Source: a virus
Length of the DNA stretch: 64,000 nucleotides
Direction: 5' to 3' (one strand)
IMG/VR virus record: IMGVR_UViG_3300025087_000053
Location: 1-64,000 of that record
Position numbers and translations under genes: made by a program
Notes under the pieces: generated by a model
What the model was told of the DNA's origin: nothing
Seen by the model: the letters and a program-made list of their open reading frames with translations, nothing else
Database searches by the model: none
Shown here: in pieces, positions 1 through 7,540 of the stretch
How positions within the stretch are numbered: position 1 is the first letter of the stretch
Layout: each line of letters begins with the position of its first letter

Positions 1-143
1 AAGAGGAGGAATTTTATTAAGTATTGTAAAATGTCAAGAAATATATAACTTCTAGCTTTATCGTTGTTTTCTTCTATTGGAATAAATATGTGGCCGAGGC
101 TTTCTTCGTTTTCTTTTTCTGTCTTGGCGATGTTTTCTGTCAT
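1..143 (-). CDS. partial small paralogue, runs off left edge
   Basis: An ATG at 143 opens a frame that is still open at base 1 (begins MTENIAKTEK and continues LGHIFIPIEE). It overlaps the stop of the next gene upstream in an ATGA arrangement, so the two are probably translationally coupled. The hydrophobic LGHIFIPIE segment matches the N-terminal signature seen in the neighbouring genes (LGYLFFEFS, IGHFFIEFS), so this is probably a further member of the tandem family at 140-2687. The C-terminus lies outside the window and the function is unknown. Confidence 0.6.
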   Translation of the reverse strand, partial: MTENIAKTEKENEESLGHIFIPIEENNDKARSYIFLDILQYLIKFLL

Positions 144-670
144 TTGCTTGGTGGCTCCATAACGCTATGCGTTAATAGCTGCTGGTCGGGAACTATTAAA
201 GTTCCAATCGGTTCTCTTAACCTTGAGTCTTTATAAAATACATTGTAAGTCTCTTCTACCAGAGGTATCATTATTCCTGTGCATTCGTTTTCATATAGAA
301 AGACCACAGGATTAACTGTTGTATTCTTTTCTTCGCTAAAAGGAGTTCTTTCGTAAATTGACATATCAAAGTTTCTCATTGCCTCATAAACTTTATTTGT
401 CTCTGACACTCTTTTGGCAATAATCTTTTCGATTTTATTTCTTGTGTCTTGGGAAAAAGAGTTCATCTTCCATTCTGCATCTGTTATAATTGTTACTTTA
501 TCAAAACGCATTTTATCTAAACTTTCGCCTTTTAAAATATAACATGTCTCATTGAGATAATCCCATTGAACCCTGTGATTGTGGTAATAACATTTTCTTT
601 GGAACTTATGTAGCCCAGATTCATGACTACCACCAAAAAACGGACCATAAAAGAAATAATCGGTTTCCAT
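140..670 (-). CDS. unknown protein, tandem paralogue family (IP-x-x-EETY motif)
   Basis: 176 residues, no recognised domain. The N-terminus has an aromatic patch (DYFFYGPFFGG) shared with the next gene (DYFFYGPYFGN). The C-terminus carries the family signature, GIMIPLVEETYNVFYKD followed by a short hydrophobic end (TLIVP). Five consecutive genes share this signature with otherwise divergent middles. This indicates old tandem duplication followed by fast divergence. There is no signal peptide or membrane segment. Function is unknown; such arrays of small fast-evolving phage genes are often early host-takeover proteins, which is inference only. Confidence 0.75.
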   Translation of the reverse strand: METDYFFYGPFFGGSHESGLHKFQRKCYYHNHRVQWDYLNETCYILKGESLDKMRFDKVTIITDAEWKMNSFSQDTRNKIEKIIAKRVSETNKVYEAMRNFDMSIYERTPFSEEKNTTVNPVVFLYENECTGIMIPLVEETYNVFYKDSRLREPIGTLIVPDQQLLTHSVMEPPSK

Positions 671-687
671 TTTATATACCTGTTAGT

Positions 688-1170
688 TTACAGTCTCCAT
701 GGCTTTGGAATAAAAAGAGGAAATACGCTTCTTCTTAAATCCGGCTCTTTATAGAATACATTATAGGTCTCTTCTGTCAATGGAATTATAATACCTACGT
801 GCTCTTGTGCGTTTAACTCTATGTATTCCTTATCGATTCCGTCCTTCTGCACAGACTCTTCAAAAAATCTCTTGAATAGGAACGTTTTGTGCGTTTCGGT
901 TAATTGCTCTACGACTCCTCGACAAATTTTATTTCTTGTGTCTTGGGAAAACCCACCACATGATCTATCAAGAATTGGGTTTTGAGGCACTAAAGCTAGA
1001 ATAGCACGACTCCACTTTAAAAATTCAAACGAGTGATCAAAAAACTCCCAACTGCTAGAGTTACTTAAAGTATAATTTACAACTATTGAATTTTTTGTAT
1101 TGTTCCCAAAATAGGGACCATAAAAGAAATAATCTGTCTGTGTCAAGTCTTCTGTTTTTAGGCTTTGCAT
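688..1170 (-). CDS. unknown protein, tandem paralogue family
   Basis: 160 residues. Closest relative is the gene just downstream: both contain the phrase FSQDTRNKI in the middle, an aromatic DYFFYGP start and the C-terminal motif GIIIPLTEETYNVFYKEPDL ending in LFIPK. The first codon is ATG after a purine-rich leader. It forms part of a continuous minus-strand run with only a few bases between genes. Function unknown. Confidence 0.75.
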   Translation of the reverse strand: MQSLKTEDLTQTDYFFYGPYFGNNTKNSIVVNYTLSNSSSWEFFDHSFEFLKWSRAILALVPQNPILDRSCGGFSQDTRNKICRGVVEQLTETHKTFLFKRFFEESVQKDGIDKEYIELNAQEHVGIIIPLTEETYNVFYKEPDLRRSVFPLFIPKPWRL

Positions 1171-1175
1171 TTTGT

Positions 1176-1676
1176 TTATCTTGGTAAAATCAAAAGACCA
1201 GTATTCAATACGTTGTTATTAAACACAAACACTGGTTCTTTTTCTTTTCTTCTTCCCAACAATACATCGTAAGTCTCTCTTGTGATTGGGATTGACAATC
1301 CAAGAAATTCATCGTGCGCCACATGGAAAAAGCCGTTTGTTTTGGCAAAGTATTTCTTTCGGAACTCGTTAAAACACGGCTTAACAAGATTTTCTCTGTA
1401 CAAATACCGATTAACCCCGATTTTTTTAACTTTGATCAACATCATTCTGCTATAATATTTTCTTGGAATAAGAGGAAAGTCTTTTGGAAACAAAATAACA
1501 TCTCTAACTGTCGACAAACACTCAAGAAAGTCTTTGTTATAGTAATAATATTGGGAATCTTCAGGCTGATACTTGCTGTATTCTCTTTCTGAGAACTCAA
1601 TAAAGAAATGCCCTATTGTTTCGGCTTTCTGCTCTCTCTCCATTTTTTGTCGTCTTTGCCGAGAATTAAGTTGCAT
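1176..1676 (-). CDS. unknown protein, tandem paralogue family
   Basis: 166 residues from the ATG at 1676 (an in-frame TTG lies two codons upstream). The basic N-terminal stretch (RQRRQKMEREQKAE) is followed by IGHFFIEFSERE, and the C-terminus has the family motif LSIPITRETYDVLLG. The start codon overlaps the end of the next upstream gene, suggesting coupling. Function unknown. Confidence 0.7.
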   Translation of the reverse strand: MQLNSRQRRQKMEREQKAETIGHFFIEFSEREYSKYQPEDSQYYYYNKDFLECLSTVRDVILFPKDFPLIPRKYYSRMMLIKVKKIGVNRYLYRENLVKPCFNEFRKKYFAKTNGFFHVAHDEFLGLSIPITRETYDVLLGRRKEKEPVFVFNNNVLNTGLLILPR

Positions 1677-1678
1677 TG

Positions 1679-2074
1679 TCAATCTTTTTCTTCCTCAACA
1701 ATTAGAAAAGGAAGCGGCTTTAGGAAAATCTCTTTATTGTTCACTACACTGTAAGTTTCCTCTGTGATTGGAATTTTAGTTCCCAAAGACCAGTCACGCC
1801 CTTCCTGTGATAGTGGAGCTTTCAACTCGTATTCTCTCCACTCTATAAACCTCACACCTGAGACCTTTCTTGCCCAACCTGTAAGAGCAAAATACTTTAT
1901 GTCTACTGGCCAATTCTTTGGCGATAGAAAGAAAATCACAATTTCATCGGTATATATGGGTAATCTACTTCCATAGGGGTTTGGCCCTTTCGAGAAAAAC
2001 TCTGCTACCTTCTTTTTTGCTTCTTCGGTTAGAACGTGTGGAGCTTCCCTACTTTCCAAGAAATAATACAACAT
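1679..2074 (-). CDS. unknown protein, tandem paralogue family
   Basis: 131 residues, the shortest complete member of the cluster. It keeps the C-terminal signature GTKIPITEETYSVVNNKEIF and the hydrophobic end PFLIVEEEKD, but has lost or diverged from the aromatic N-terminal patch. Two bases separate it from the next upstream gene. Function unknown. Confidence 0.7.
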   Translation of the reverse strand: MLYYFLESREAPHVLTEEAKKKVAEFFSKGPNPYGSRLPIYTDEIVIFFLSPKNWPVDIKYFALTGWARKVSGVRFIEWREYELKAPLSQEGRDWSLGTKIPITEETYSVVNNKEIFLKPLPFLIVEEEKD

Positions 2075-2075
2075 T

Positions 2076-2687
2076 TTATTCTTCTCTCTCGGGGATAATC
2101 AAATGCCCGGAAAGCTTTAGAATATATCCCACATCCCTTGTGGACGAAAAAATACCTCCTCCCGTTCCAATCGAAGATAAAGTTCTTTTCGTTGTTGCTG
2201 CATAGTCTGTGTTTTTATTGACAATGAAATAATCGTAAACCTCTTTATTCATCGGAAGGCAAATGCCAAACCTTTTATCTTCTGCCAAACAGATAACACC
2301 CGGATTTTTAACGTCAAGTTCTCCTAAAGAAGAATGATAAAGATTGTGCTCTAAATCGCTGCACAAATTGGAAACATGCCGATATTCTTTGATTTTGGAA
2401 TAAAGCTTGTTAACGGATAAAACTTGACAAAGAACAATCTTTGCTCGATTTCTTTTATTTCGTCTTTTGTGTTTATCGGAAACCAAATGAAAGTTTTTAT
2501 TGAATTCAGAAGTAAAAAGTTTTGACTCTACAATAGACTTTTCATAATCAAGAACAAAAGAATTAATAGACCGTCTTAGTTTGTTATTCCAGGTGTTTGA
2601 AGCATAATGTCCAGAAAATTCAAAAAAAAGATATCCAAGAATACCACTGGAAGGGTAGAGATCTTCTTTTTTTTGTGTGTTGGACAT
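2076..2687 (-). CDS. unknown protein, tandem paralogue family (longest member)
   Basis: 203 residues. It has the N-terminal LGYLFFEFSGHY patch, a basic middle (KHKRRNKRNRAK) and a divergent copy of the C-terminal motif (GICLPMNKEVYDYF) followed by an insertion and the end HLIIPEREE. It is the promoter-proximal member of the array, since the next gene upstream (2692-3129) follows a clear promoter at 3164-3192. Function unknown. Confidence 0.7.
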   Translation of the reverse strand: MSNTQKKEDLYPSSGILGYLFFEFSGHYASNTWNNKLRRSINSFVLDYEKSIVESKLFTSEFNKNFHLVSDKHKRRNKRNRAKIVLCQVLSVNKLYSKIKEYRHVSNLCSDLEHNLYHSSLGELDVKNPGVICLAEDKRFGICLPMNKEVYDYFIVNKNTDYAATTKRTLSSIGTGGGIFSSTRDVGYILKLSGHLIIPEREE

Positions 2688-2691
2688 AATT

Positions 2692-3129
2692 CTACTTTTC
2701 GAAACTTCGTCTCTCTATGATTTTTCTTGTGTTTGCATCCAAGAAGAAAGTCCGTCCACAATCTACACACTGATAAAATCCCTGGTCATCCGGCTCGTGC
2801 GTCAAATTGTGATTCCCTTCTTTACAATTTCTCCAATAAGGATTGTGTCCCAAACGACCAGCAATCCAATCGGAATCGGAACAATTCACGTTAGTATCCC
2901 TGCCTTCAAGAAACATCTCCTCCGTTGCTGAGGTTGGCCCAGGCTTAATTTCCTCGGTTTTGGGCAGCTCCGGGACAGCCTTTGCCCTCTCCTCCTCTAG
3001 GGCAATCAAGAGAACGTCGTAAAGGCTCTGTGCAAGAACATTAAGTCCTGGATAATCTGCCAGCTCCCTTTTAAGGTAACGAGCACACTCGAAAAGAACC
3101 GGAGATTCACGAAGATTTGTGTTTGACAT
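2692..3129 (-). CDS. small zinc-ribbon protein, unknown function
   Basis: 145 residues from the ATG at 3129, chosen because it follows the purine-rich leader (AAGAGAAAGAAA) used by neighbouring genes; the frame opens 21 codons earlier inside the promoter. The C-terminal 50 residues contain paired Cys/His ligands (NCKEGNH, then YQCVDCGRTFF), a zinc-ribbon-like pattern. The middle is Pro/Glu-rich. It is the first gene after the promoter at 3164-3192 and probably leads the operon containing the tandem paralogues. Confidence 0.7.
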   Translation of the reverse strand: MSNTNLRESPVLFECARYLKRELADYPGLNVLAQSLYDVLLIALEEERAKAVPELPKTEEIKPGPTSATEEMFLEGRDTNVNCSDSDWIAGRLGHNPYWRNCKEGNHNLTHEPDDQGFYQCVDCGRTFFLDANTRKIIERRSFEK

Positions 3130-3163
3130 TGTTTTTCTTTCTCTTGTGGTGTTGAACAAAAGA

Positions 3164-3192
3164 ATAATAACACAACTTTTTGGAAAGGTCAA
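3164..3192 (-). promoter_or_regulatory. sigma70-type promoter
   Basis: On the minus strand: TTGACC, 17-base spacer, TATTAT, then a leader ending in an AG-rich ribosome-binding stretch and the ATG at 3129. Expected to drive 3129 and the paralogue cluster. Confidence 0.75.
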
Positions 3193-3224
3193 TAAGAAAA
3201 AACTTGAGGCTTTTAGGATTTTGT

Positions 3225-3641
3225 CTAGAACGAAGAAGAGGAATCGAGAGGGATCGTAACAGAAACGATCTCCACCTCTCCCTTAAACTCCGAAACCATT
3301 CCGTTGTACACCTCCTCGCCCTCGTGCGAGACGTCCATCGCCCAATAGCGGGACGTCCTTGAGATGTTATAAATGTAATCCGCCTTCGACTTCCAAGAAG
3401 CCTTAACAGTATGAGCCCTGTATTCCTCAGAATTCAAAAGATCTTCGAGAAATCGTGCTCCCGCCTCAATGTTTAGATAATTCGGGAAGCTCGACTCTCC
3501 AATAATGTCCCGAATAAACACCCCCAATCTTTCCGGGTTTCCGTTGTTCTGAACATAAATGGAAAGCTCAGTCTTATTGAACCCCCCGTTGTTGTTGTTG
3601 CAGAAGTTGATGAGAGCGGTGGTGCTGTTCGTCTTCGACAT
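3225..3641 (-). CDS. hypothetical protein
   Basis: 138 residues, starting MSKTNSTTALINFCNNNNGG and ending in a serine-rich tail (PLDSSSSF). No domain recognised. It has its own strong promoter at 3677-3705 and the common leader (AACTTCCGAGCAAGAAAG), so it is one of the individually promoted small genes of this region. Its base composition is a little GC-richer than the paralogue cluster. Function unknown. Confidence 0.65.
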   Translation of the reverse strand: MSKTNSTTALINFCNNNNGGFNKTELSIYVQNNGNPERLGVFIRDIIGESSFPNYLNIEAGARFLEDLLNSEEYRAHTVKASWKSKADYIYNISRTSRYWAMDVSHEGEEVYNGMVSEFKGEVEIVSVTIPLDSSSSF

Positions 3642-3676
3642 TTTCTTTTTTCTTTCTTGCTCGGAAGTTATCTCTC

Positions 3677-3705
3677 TTTATACAAGAGTTTTCCCCAAGA
3701 GTCAA
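3677..3705 (-). promoter_or_regulatory. sigma70-type promoter
   Basis: Minus strand TTGACT, 17 bases, TATAAA, followed by the leader AACTTCCGAGCAAGAAAG and the ATG at 3641. This is one of the clearest promoter matches in the window. Confidence 0.8.
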
Positions 3706-3712
3706 TAAAAAA

Positions 3713-3970
3713 CTACTTCCCCATCTTCTTGTGGTGTGGTTCAGCCCACTTATCAAGATCAACCCACCTCCATCCGTCGCACCCCCATTCCCAAGGTGTG
3801 GAAATTTCATTGGCTTCCGGGAAAATATCCCCTTCGGGATCAAAATCGGCACTCTTAATAATTTGTTTTTCCTTGTGCCGACGGCTCCGGTTGTTATCTG
3901 TCCTATCCTCCTTGCGATTGGAGGTACGGGCATTGTTAAAAACTGGCGTCTTCTTGTAGCTGCGTGACAT
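3713..3970 (-). CDS. small basic protein, MSRSYKKTP family
   Basis: 85 residues beginning MSRSYKKTP, an N-terminus I recognise as recurrent in small proteins of phages and bacteria. It has many Arg/Lys in the first half (RKEDRTDNNRSRRHKEK) and a Trp-rich second half (PWEWGCDGWRWVDLDKW). Such composition would suit nucleic-acid binding, but no function is known. A weaker promoter-like pair (TTGCTC, 17 bases, TAGTTA) lies upstream around 4018. Confidence 0.65.
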   Translation of the reverse strand: MSRSYKKTPVFNNARTSNRKEDRTDNNRSRRHKEKQIIKSADFDPEGDIFPEANEISTPWEWGCDGWRWVDLDKWAEPHHKKMGK

Positions 3971-4039
3971 CGCCTTCCCCTTGCTCTCTAACCCTAACTA
4001 TCAAAACCCGAATAAAAGAGCAAGAAGAAAGTTTTCTTT

Positions 4040-4234
4040 TTAATCTTCGCAACCATGGAGACACACAAAATCAAAAAGGTTCTTCTTTGCGGTCCTCACT
4101 GGCGCAGTAAAGGTCCCGCTGTAGACCCAGCAGCCGCTCTTGGACATAAATGCCCAAAGCTGGAACATCTTTCTGTTCTGTCCGTTGACAATGGCCTTCG
4201 AGACATTTCGAATTTGATACTTCTGCTTGTCCAT
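4040..4234 (-). CDS. hypothetical protein
   Basis: 64 residues with four aromatic residues and three Cys. It starts at an ATG preceded by a good ribosome-binding site (AGGGAGGAACAAATG). Its own promoter lies at 4256-4284. No recognised family. Confidence 0.6.
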   Translation of the reverse strand: MDKQKYQIRNVSKAIVNGQNRKMFQLWAFMSKSGCWVYSGTFTAPVRTAKKNLFDFVCLHGCED

Positions 4235-4255
4235 TTGTTCCTCCCTATAAAACCA

Positions 4256-4284
4256 ATAGTATCAAATTTCTTTCTTTAAAGCAA
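4256..4284 (-). promoter_or_regulatory. sigma70-type promoter
   Basis: Minus strand TTGCTT, 17 bases, TACTAT, upstream of the ATG at 4234. Confidence 0.6.
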
Positions 4285-4291
4285 GCTGTTT

Positions 4292-4783
4292 TTAATCTTT
4301 CTTCTTTGCCTTTCTTTCAAAATCTATATAATACTCGTGGACCAAGGGTAGAAACTCTTTAAAAGCCTTTGTTTTCACGATGTTACTATAAAAAATGTCC
4401 CAAAGTGCAGAATCTGCAGCCTCCCCCGTGATCTCTTCCTTTGCTATACCCGTAATCATCATTGATTGAAACCCAGAAGGAATAAAGAAAAAAAGATTGG
4501 GTTTGCTTCTTTTTATTTTGTGGAAGGAATCGGTGTCATAAATCGTAAAACGAGTAACTTCTCGTTCTTGGTCGGAAATAAGATAAGAACCGTCCTTTTG
4601 TTCCTCTTTGGAAAGAAACTTCTCCAGATACCGGAATTCTAAGTATCCGCCAGACTTCCAAAAACGAGGATTAATTTCCACGACCTTTGCGTAAACTTGA
4701 TTTCCTTGTTTATCTTTGTAAGATTCAAACTCGCGTTCTCCCTTATATTCATGTCGGTAAGAACGTTTGTGTTCAAAAAACAT
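4292..4783 (-). CDS. hypothetical protein
   Basis: 163 residues, basic N-terminus (HKRSYRHEYKGERE) and basic C-terminal tail (ERKAKKKD). It contains a hydrophobic segment NLFFFIPSGFQSMMITGIA, but this is too broken by polar residues to call a membrane helix. The stop abuts the promoter at 4256-4284; the start touches the stop of 4784-5002, so the 5240-to-4292 genes form an operon. No family recognised. Confidence 0.65.
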   Translation of the reverse strand: MFFEHKRSYRHEYKGEREFESYKDKQGNQVYAKVVEINPRFWKSGGYLEFRYLEKFLSKEEQKDGSYLISDQEREVTRFTIYDTDSFHKIKRSKPNLFFFIPSGFQSMMITGIAKEEITGEAADSALWDIFYSNIVKTKAFKEFLPLVHEYYIDFERKAKKKD

Positions 4784-5002
4784 TTACTTCTCCCTCTTCT
4801 CTCCCAAAACCCCAACAATCATCTTGTAAAGCTCTTCGGTTTCTTCCTTACTACACAGACTCATGTACATCTGAATAATGTGAAAAGTTATCTCGTCGGA
4901 GGCTTTTTGATTTGTTATAGAAAGATTGGAAACAATCTGATGCGCTTTCGCAAGCAAACAAATAATTTCCTTTAGCTTTTTGATTTCTTCAATCAGTAAC
5001 AT
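4784..5002 (-). CDS. small helical protein
   Basis: 72 residues, mostly predicted helical from composition (LLIEEIKKLKEIICLLAKAH, then EETEELYKMIVGVLGEKREK). Its start and stop abut those of its neighbours. Function unknown. Confidence 0.6.
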   Translation of the reverse strand: MLLIEEIKKLKEIICLLAKAHQIVSNLSITNQKASDEITFHIIQMYMSLCSKEETEELYKMIVGVLGEKREK

Positions 5003-5003
5003 T

Positions 5004-5240
5004 CTAATCCCTCCCGTTGTCCACAGACAAGTATGTCTCTACGAGGCTCAAACAATCATTGTTACAGTTTCTCAAAACAGAAATGATTCTTTCTGCCGGA
5101 AGTGAACTGTTCTTTCTCGCAAAATCAATTGCATTTGCCGCTTGTCGAAGGGATTCTACAATCGCCTTTGCATAGTTGTTCTTTACGTTTTCAACAATCT
5201 TCTTTTTTTGAGAATCTCTGTCAAAGTTCGTGAAGTCCAT
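5004..5240 (-). CDS. small hypothetical protein
   Basis: 78 residues, charged and probably helical. It starts at the ATG at 5240 with the ribosome-binding site AGGGGTGAG inside the end of the upstream gene. Part of the 5469-4292 operon. Function unknown. Confidence 0.6.
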   Translation of the reverse strand: MDFTNFDRDSQKKKIVENVKNNYAKAIVESLRQAANAIDFARKNSSLPAERIISVLRNCNNDCLSLVETYLSVDNGRD

Positions 5241-5241
5241 C

Positions 5242-5469
5242 TCACCCCTCCTTTGCCGTCAGACGATAGCTCGACGGAAGGCGACGAAAACATCCGTTGA
5301 TTGCGTCAACCAGAACTCCATTGGCAAGCGAGAGAGCCGCACCACTGATCGCCCCACCTCGACGCACAAGCCCGAAAATCTCCGACCCCGGAGGATTGAT
5401 TGTCGAAAGAGTCTTGGCGATCTTCATCGAGGTCTTGTCGACGTGGATCGAAACCGTTGTCGCTAGCAT
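5242..5469 (-). CDS. small hypothetical protein downstream of CRISPR array
   Basis: 75 residues from the ATG at 5469 (MLATTVSIHVDKTSMKIAKT...), after the leader ACAAGAGAGAAAAAAG. The frame stays open further upstream only because it reads through the CRISPR repeats. The leader AACTTCCGAACAAGAGAG is the same one that follows the -10 box of the 3677-3705 promoter, but here the expected promoter position is occupied by the last CRISPR repeat. Expression may therefore depend on read-through from the array (inference). Confidence 0.65.
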   Translation of the reverse strand: MLATTVSIHVDKTSMKIAKTLSTINPPGSEIFGLVRRGGAISGAALSLANGVLVDAINGCFRRLPSSYRLTAKEG

Positions 5470-5500
5470 TTCTTTTTTCTCTCTTGTTCGGAAGTTTCGG

Positions 5501-5772
5501 GGTCCATCCCCACACACGCAGGGGAGACACGTTGACGCTATTAGGCTGCACATTAGAAGAAGGTCCATCCCCGCACACGCGGGGGAGACTTTCAGGATCT
5601 TTTTTCTGTGCTCTTGGCAGAAGGTCCATCCCCGCACACGCGGGGGAGACGTAGGACGGGGGAAAAATGTTGGCACCGGGGCTGGTCCATCCCCGCACAC
5701 GCGGGGGAGACATCTTTTTTTAGCCTTCGACCACGCTTTTGCCAGGTCCATCCCCGCACACGCGGGGGAGAC
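5501..5772 (-). CRISPR. CRISPR array, 5 repeats, type I-E-like
   Basis: Five 28-base repeats at 5501-5528, 5562-5589, 5623-5650, 5684-5711 and 5745-5772 with four spacers of exactly 33 bases. Repeats 2-5 are identical. Repeat 1 has two changes, both in the hairpin stem, marking it as the leader-distal end, so transcription is on the minus strand. Read that way the repeat begins GTCTCCCC, has a GC-rich palindromic core (CCCCGC...GCGGGG) and ends ATGGACC. It matches about 20 of 28 positions of the E. coli type I-E repeat, and 33-base spacers also fit I-E. No cas1, cas3 or Cascade genes occur in the window. The nearest nuclease gene is the TnpB/Cas12-like gene at 6071-7498 on the same strand. 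Confidence 0.93.
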
Positions 5773-6070
5773 TCTATGACATCGAAGTCATACCCAACTG
5801 TGGCTCCCCTGCCACATGCGGGAATAGCATATCCGTCAAAGAATTTATTCTTTGCTATACATGCTTCTGTAGGCGGAAACTCCGCACGGCTTTCCGAGAG
5901 TATTGCCATACCAGTCTTATTTTATTAAGACTTTCTTGGGCCACTTTCTCAGATTAGGGCGTGGGACCACGCCCAGAATACAAAACTGTATTCTATTCCC
6001 AAATTTATTCTTTATTCAGTTTTTCAAAGAACTTTATCTTGTGGCTATTGCCGCCCCAAGAATGACATAA
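5773..6070 (-). ncRNA. hairpin-rich intergenic region between TnpB-like gene and CRISPR array
   Basis: About 300 bases without a gene. On the minus strand it contains a series of perfect hairpins: AGAATACA/TGTATTCT, GGGCGTGG/CCACGCCC, AGTCTTA/TAAGACT, GCGGA/TCCGC, GTGGC/GCCAC and TATGAC/GTCATA, the last ending next to the first CRISPR repeat. TnpB genes are usually followed by their guide (omega) RNA at this position, and a CRISPR leader is also expected here. Which of the two it is cannot be settled by eye. A weak repeat-like palindrome sits near 5800-5830, but its spacing to the array (27-29 bases) does not fit the 33-base spacers. Confidence 0.45.
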
Positions 6071-7498
6071 CTATAGCACATCTTCTATGCTTTTGTCAAC
6101 AGCTTTTTCTTCTTCTCGTCTTGTTGAAGACTCTTCCGTCTCCGACGTACCAGTCTCCTCACATTCATACTCATCATCCTTTAATCCACGGTAAGGAAGT
6201 TTGTTTTTTATGCAATATTCCTTAATCATATTTTCTATGTCTTTTGTAGCAATGTTTTTTGCTGCATTATAATCTGCGTTTGCAGTATATCCACAAGAAA
6301 CACAAACAAATTTTTCTTGTGTCTTGCGATTATCTTCGTGGATCGTTCCACACTCTGAACACCTTTGAGACGTGTATTGAGGATTTATCTTCACAACCTT
6401 AATTCCCACAATCTTTGCCTTATATTCTATCTTTGTTTGAAGATCAAAATATCTCCAATTTTTAAGAAACTTTGGCTTTTTCCCGGCAGTAATGCCAGAA
6501 AGGTTTTCCATTTGAATGGTTTTAGCTCCTTCTTTTATTGCTCGGTTAATCAATGCTTTAGACATTTTGTGGTTCATTGTATCTGCCCAACTACTCTCCC
6601 TGTTTTCGATTGAAAGCGTTGGCTCTAGGGCTTTCTTTCGTCCTCTTCCTTTGCGCTCTTCATAGTTTTTATATCCTCTTTGAATACTTCTTCTTCTTTC
6701 CCGAAATTGGGTTTGATTTTTTCGTATTAAAGAAGCATCCATTGAAAAGTCCCGCTTTTCGGAATTAGAAAAAGCAATAGTCCACGGATGCGCTATCCCC
6801 AAATCAATTCCCATAATAACATTTGAGTCTAGCTCTGTGACAACCGGAGGGTGTTTGCAAGACACAAGAAAGAAAATCTTATTATCTTTTATCTGCAAAT
6901 AGCACTCTCCGGTTCCAAGCCTCCCTTCCCACATACTCTTCATTTCTTTTTTGAGAAAAGCAGGAAGCTTTGAACTTTTTAAAACAAAGCTAATTTTTCT
7001 TTCCTCTTTGGGAACACTCTTTGACCCTGTTGTAAGCCTAACACAAAATTCTTTCTCCTCGGACAAAAAGAGTTCATAACTGCCCTTGGGGAAGGGAACT
7101 GGGCTTGTTCTTTTAAAGAACAAAACAGACTCTTCTTTTTTTACTAAAGTTGCAAACCTGTGTCTCACATAAAAGTCTCCAACTTGTATTTTAAGTCCTT
7201 CCATAATCGGAGTAGAAATCAAGAGATATTTTGGTTTAACCAGAGTATGATAGGTTTTAGACTTAAGACACCCCTCCTTTGAAGATTTATCATACTTGCC
7301 GTTTTTAAATTCAAAAGACGAGAGCAGCTTGTTTTCTATTTCTAAATTCTTTCTATCTGCTAAATAATATTCTACAGCATAAGTGTTTTTTATGTCTGAA
7401 CATTGTTCTGACAGTAAACGAATCTTTTTCCCAAACTCCTGCCAAGAAAGTCCAATCGGCTTATGAATTTGAAATTTCTTAATTGTAACGTTTCCCAT
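6071..7498 (-). CDS. tnpB: TnpB/Cas12-like RuvC nuclease
   Basis: 475 residues. The C-terminal half has the three RuvC motifs: GIDLG (Asp232), QMENLSG (Glu331) and NADYNAAKN (Asp409). A four-Cys zinc finger (CSEC at 380-383, CVSC at 399-402) sits between the second and third, as in TnpB and Cas12. It is longer than typical TnpB (about 400 residues) because of a divergent N-terminal half and an acidic 50-residue C-terminal tail. It is unrelated in detail to the two 412-residue TnpB copies elsewhere in the window. TnpB proteins are RNA-guided DNA nucleases; no TnpA transposase is adjacent. It lies on the same strand as the CRISPR array that begins 300 bases downstream. It could be a standalone transposon nuclease, a homing nuclease, or a Cas12-like effector. 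Confidence 0.85.
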   Translation of the reverse strand: MGNVTIKKFQIHKPIGLSWQEFGKKIRLLSEQCSDIKNTYAVEYYLADRKNLEIENKLLSSFEFKNGKYDKSSKEGCLKSKTYHTLVKPKYLLISTPIMEGLKIQVGDFYVRHRFATLVKKEESVLFFKRTSPVPFPKGSYELFLSEEKEFCVRLTTGSKSVPKEERKISFVLKSSKLPAFLKKEMKSMWEGRLGTGECYLQIKDNKIFFLVSCKHPPVVTELDSNVIMGIDLGIAHPWTIAFSNSEKRDFSMDASLIRKNQTQFRERRRSIQRGYKNYEERKGRGRKKALEPTLSIENRESSWADTMNHKMSKALINRAIKEGAKTIQMENLSGITAGKKPKFLKNWRYFDLQTKIEYKAKIVGIKVVKINPQYTSQRCSECGTIHEDNRKTQEKFVCVSCGYTANADYNAAKNIATKDIENMIKEYCIKNKLPYRGLKDDEYECEETGTSETEESSTRREEEKAVDKSIEDVL

Positions 7499-7540
7499 TT
7501 TTTATATCCTTTCACGATTTCTTCTAGCTTAAAGTTTCAA

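Noticed and set aside
5800-5830. Sixth, degenerate CRISPR repeat on the leader side
   Set aside because: The palindrome resembles the repeat core, but spacing to the next repeat is 27-29 bases rather than 33 and the repeat ends are not conserved.
5242-5928. Long frames on both strands across the CRISPR repeats
   Set aside because: They are translations of the GC-rich repeats (RVRGWT and SPHTRGR phrases recurring every 61 bases), with no ribosome-binding sites.
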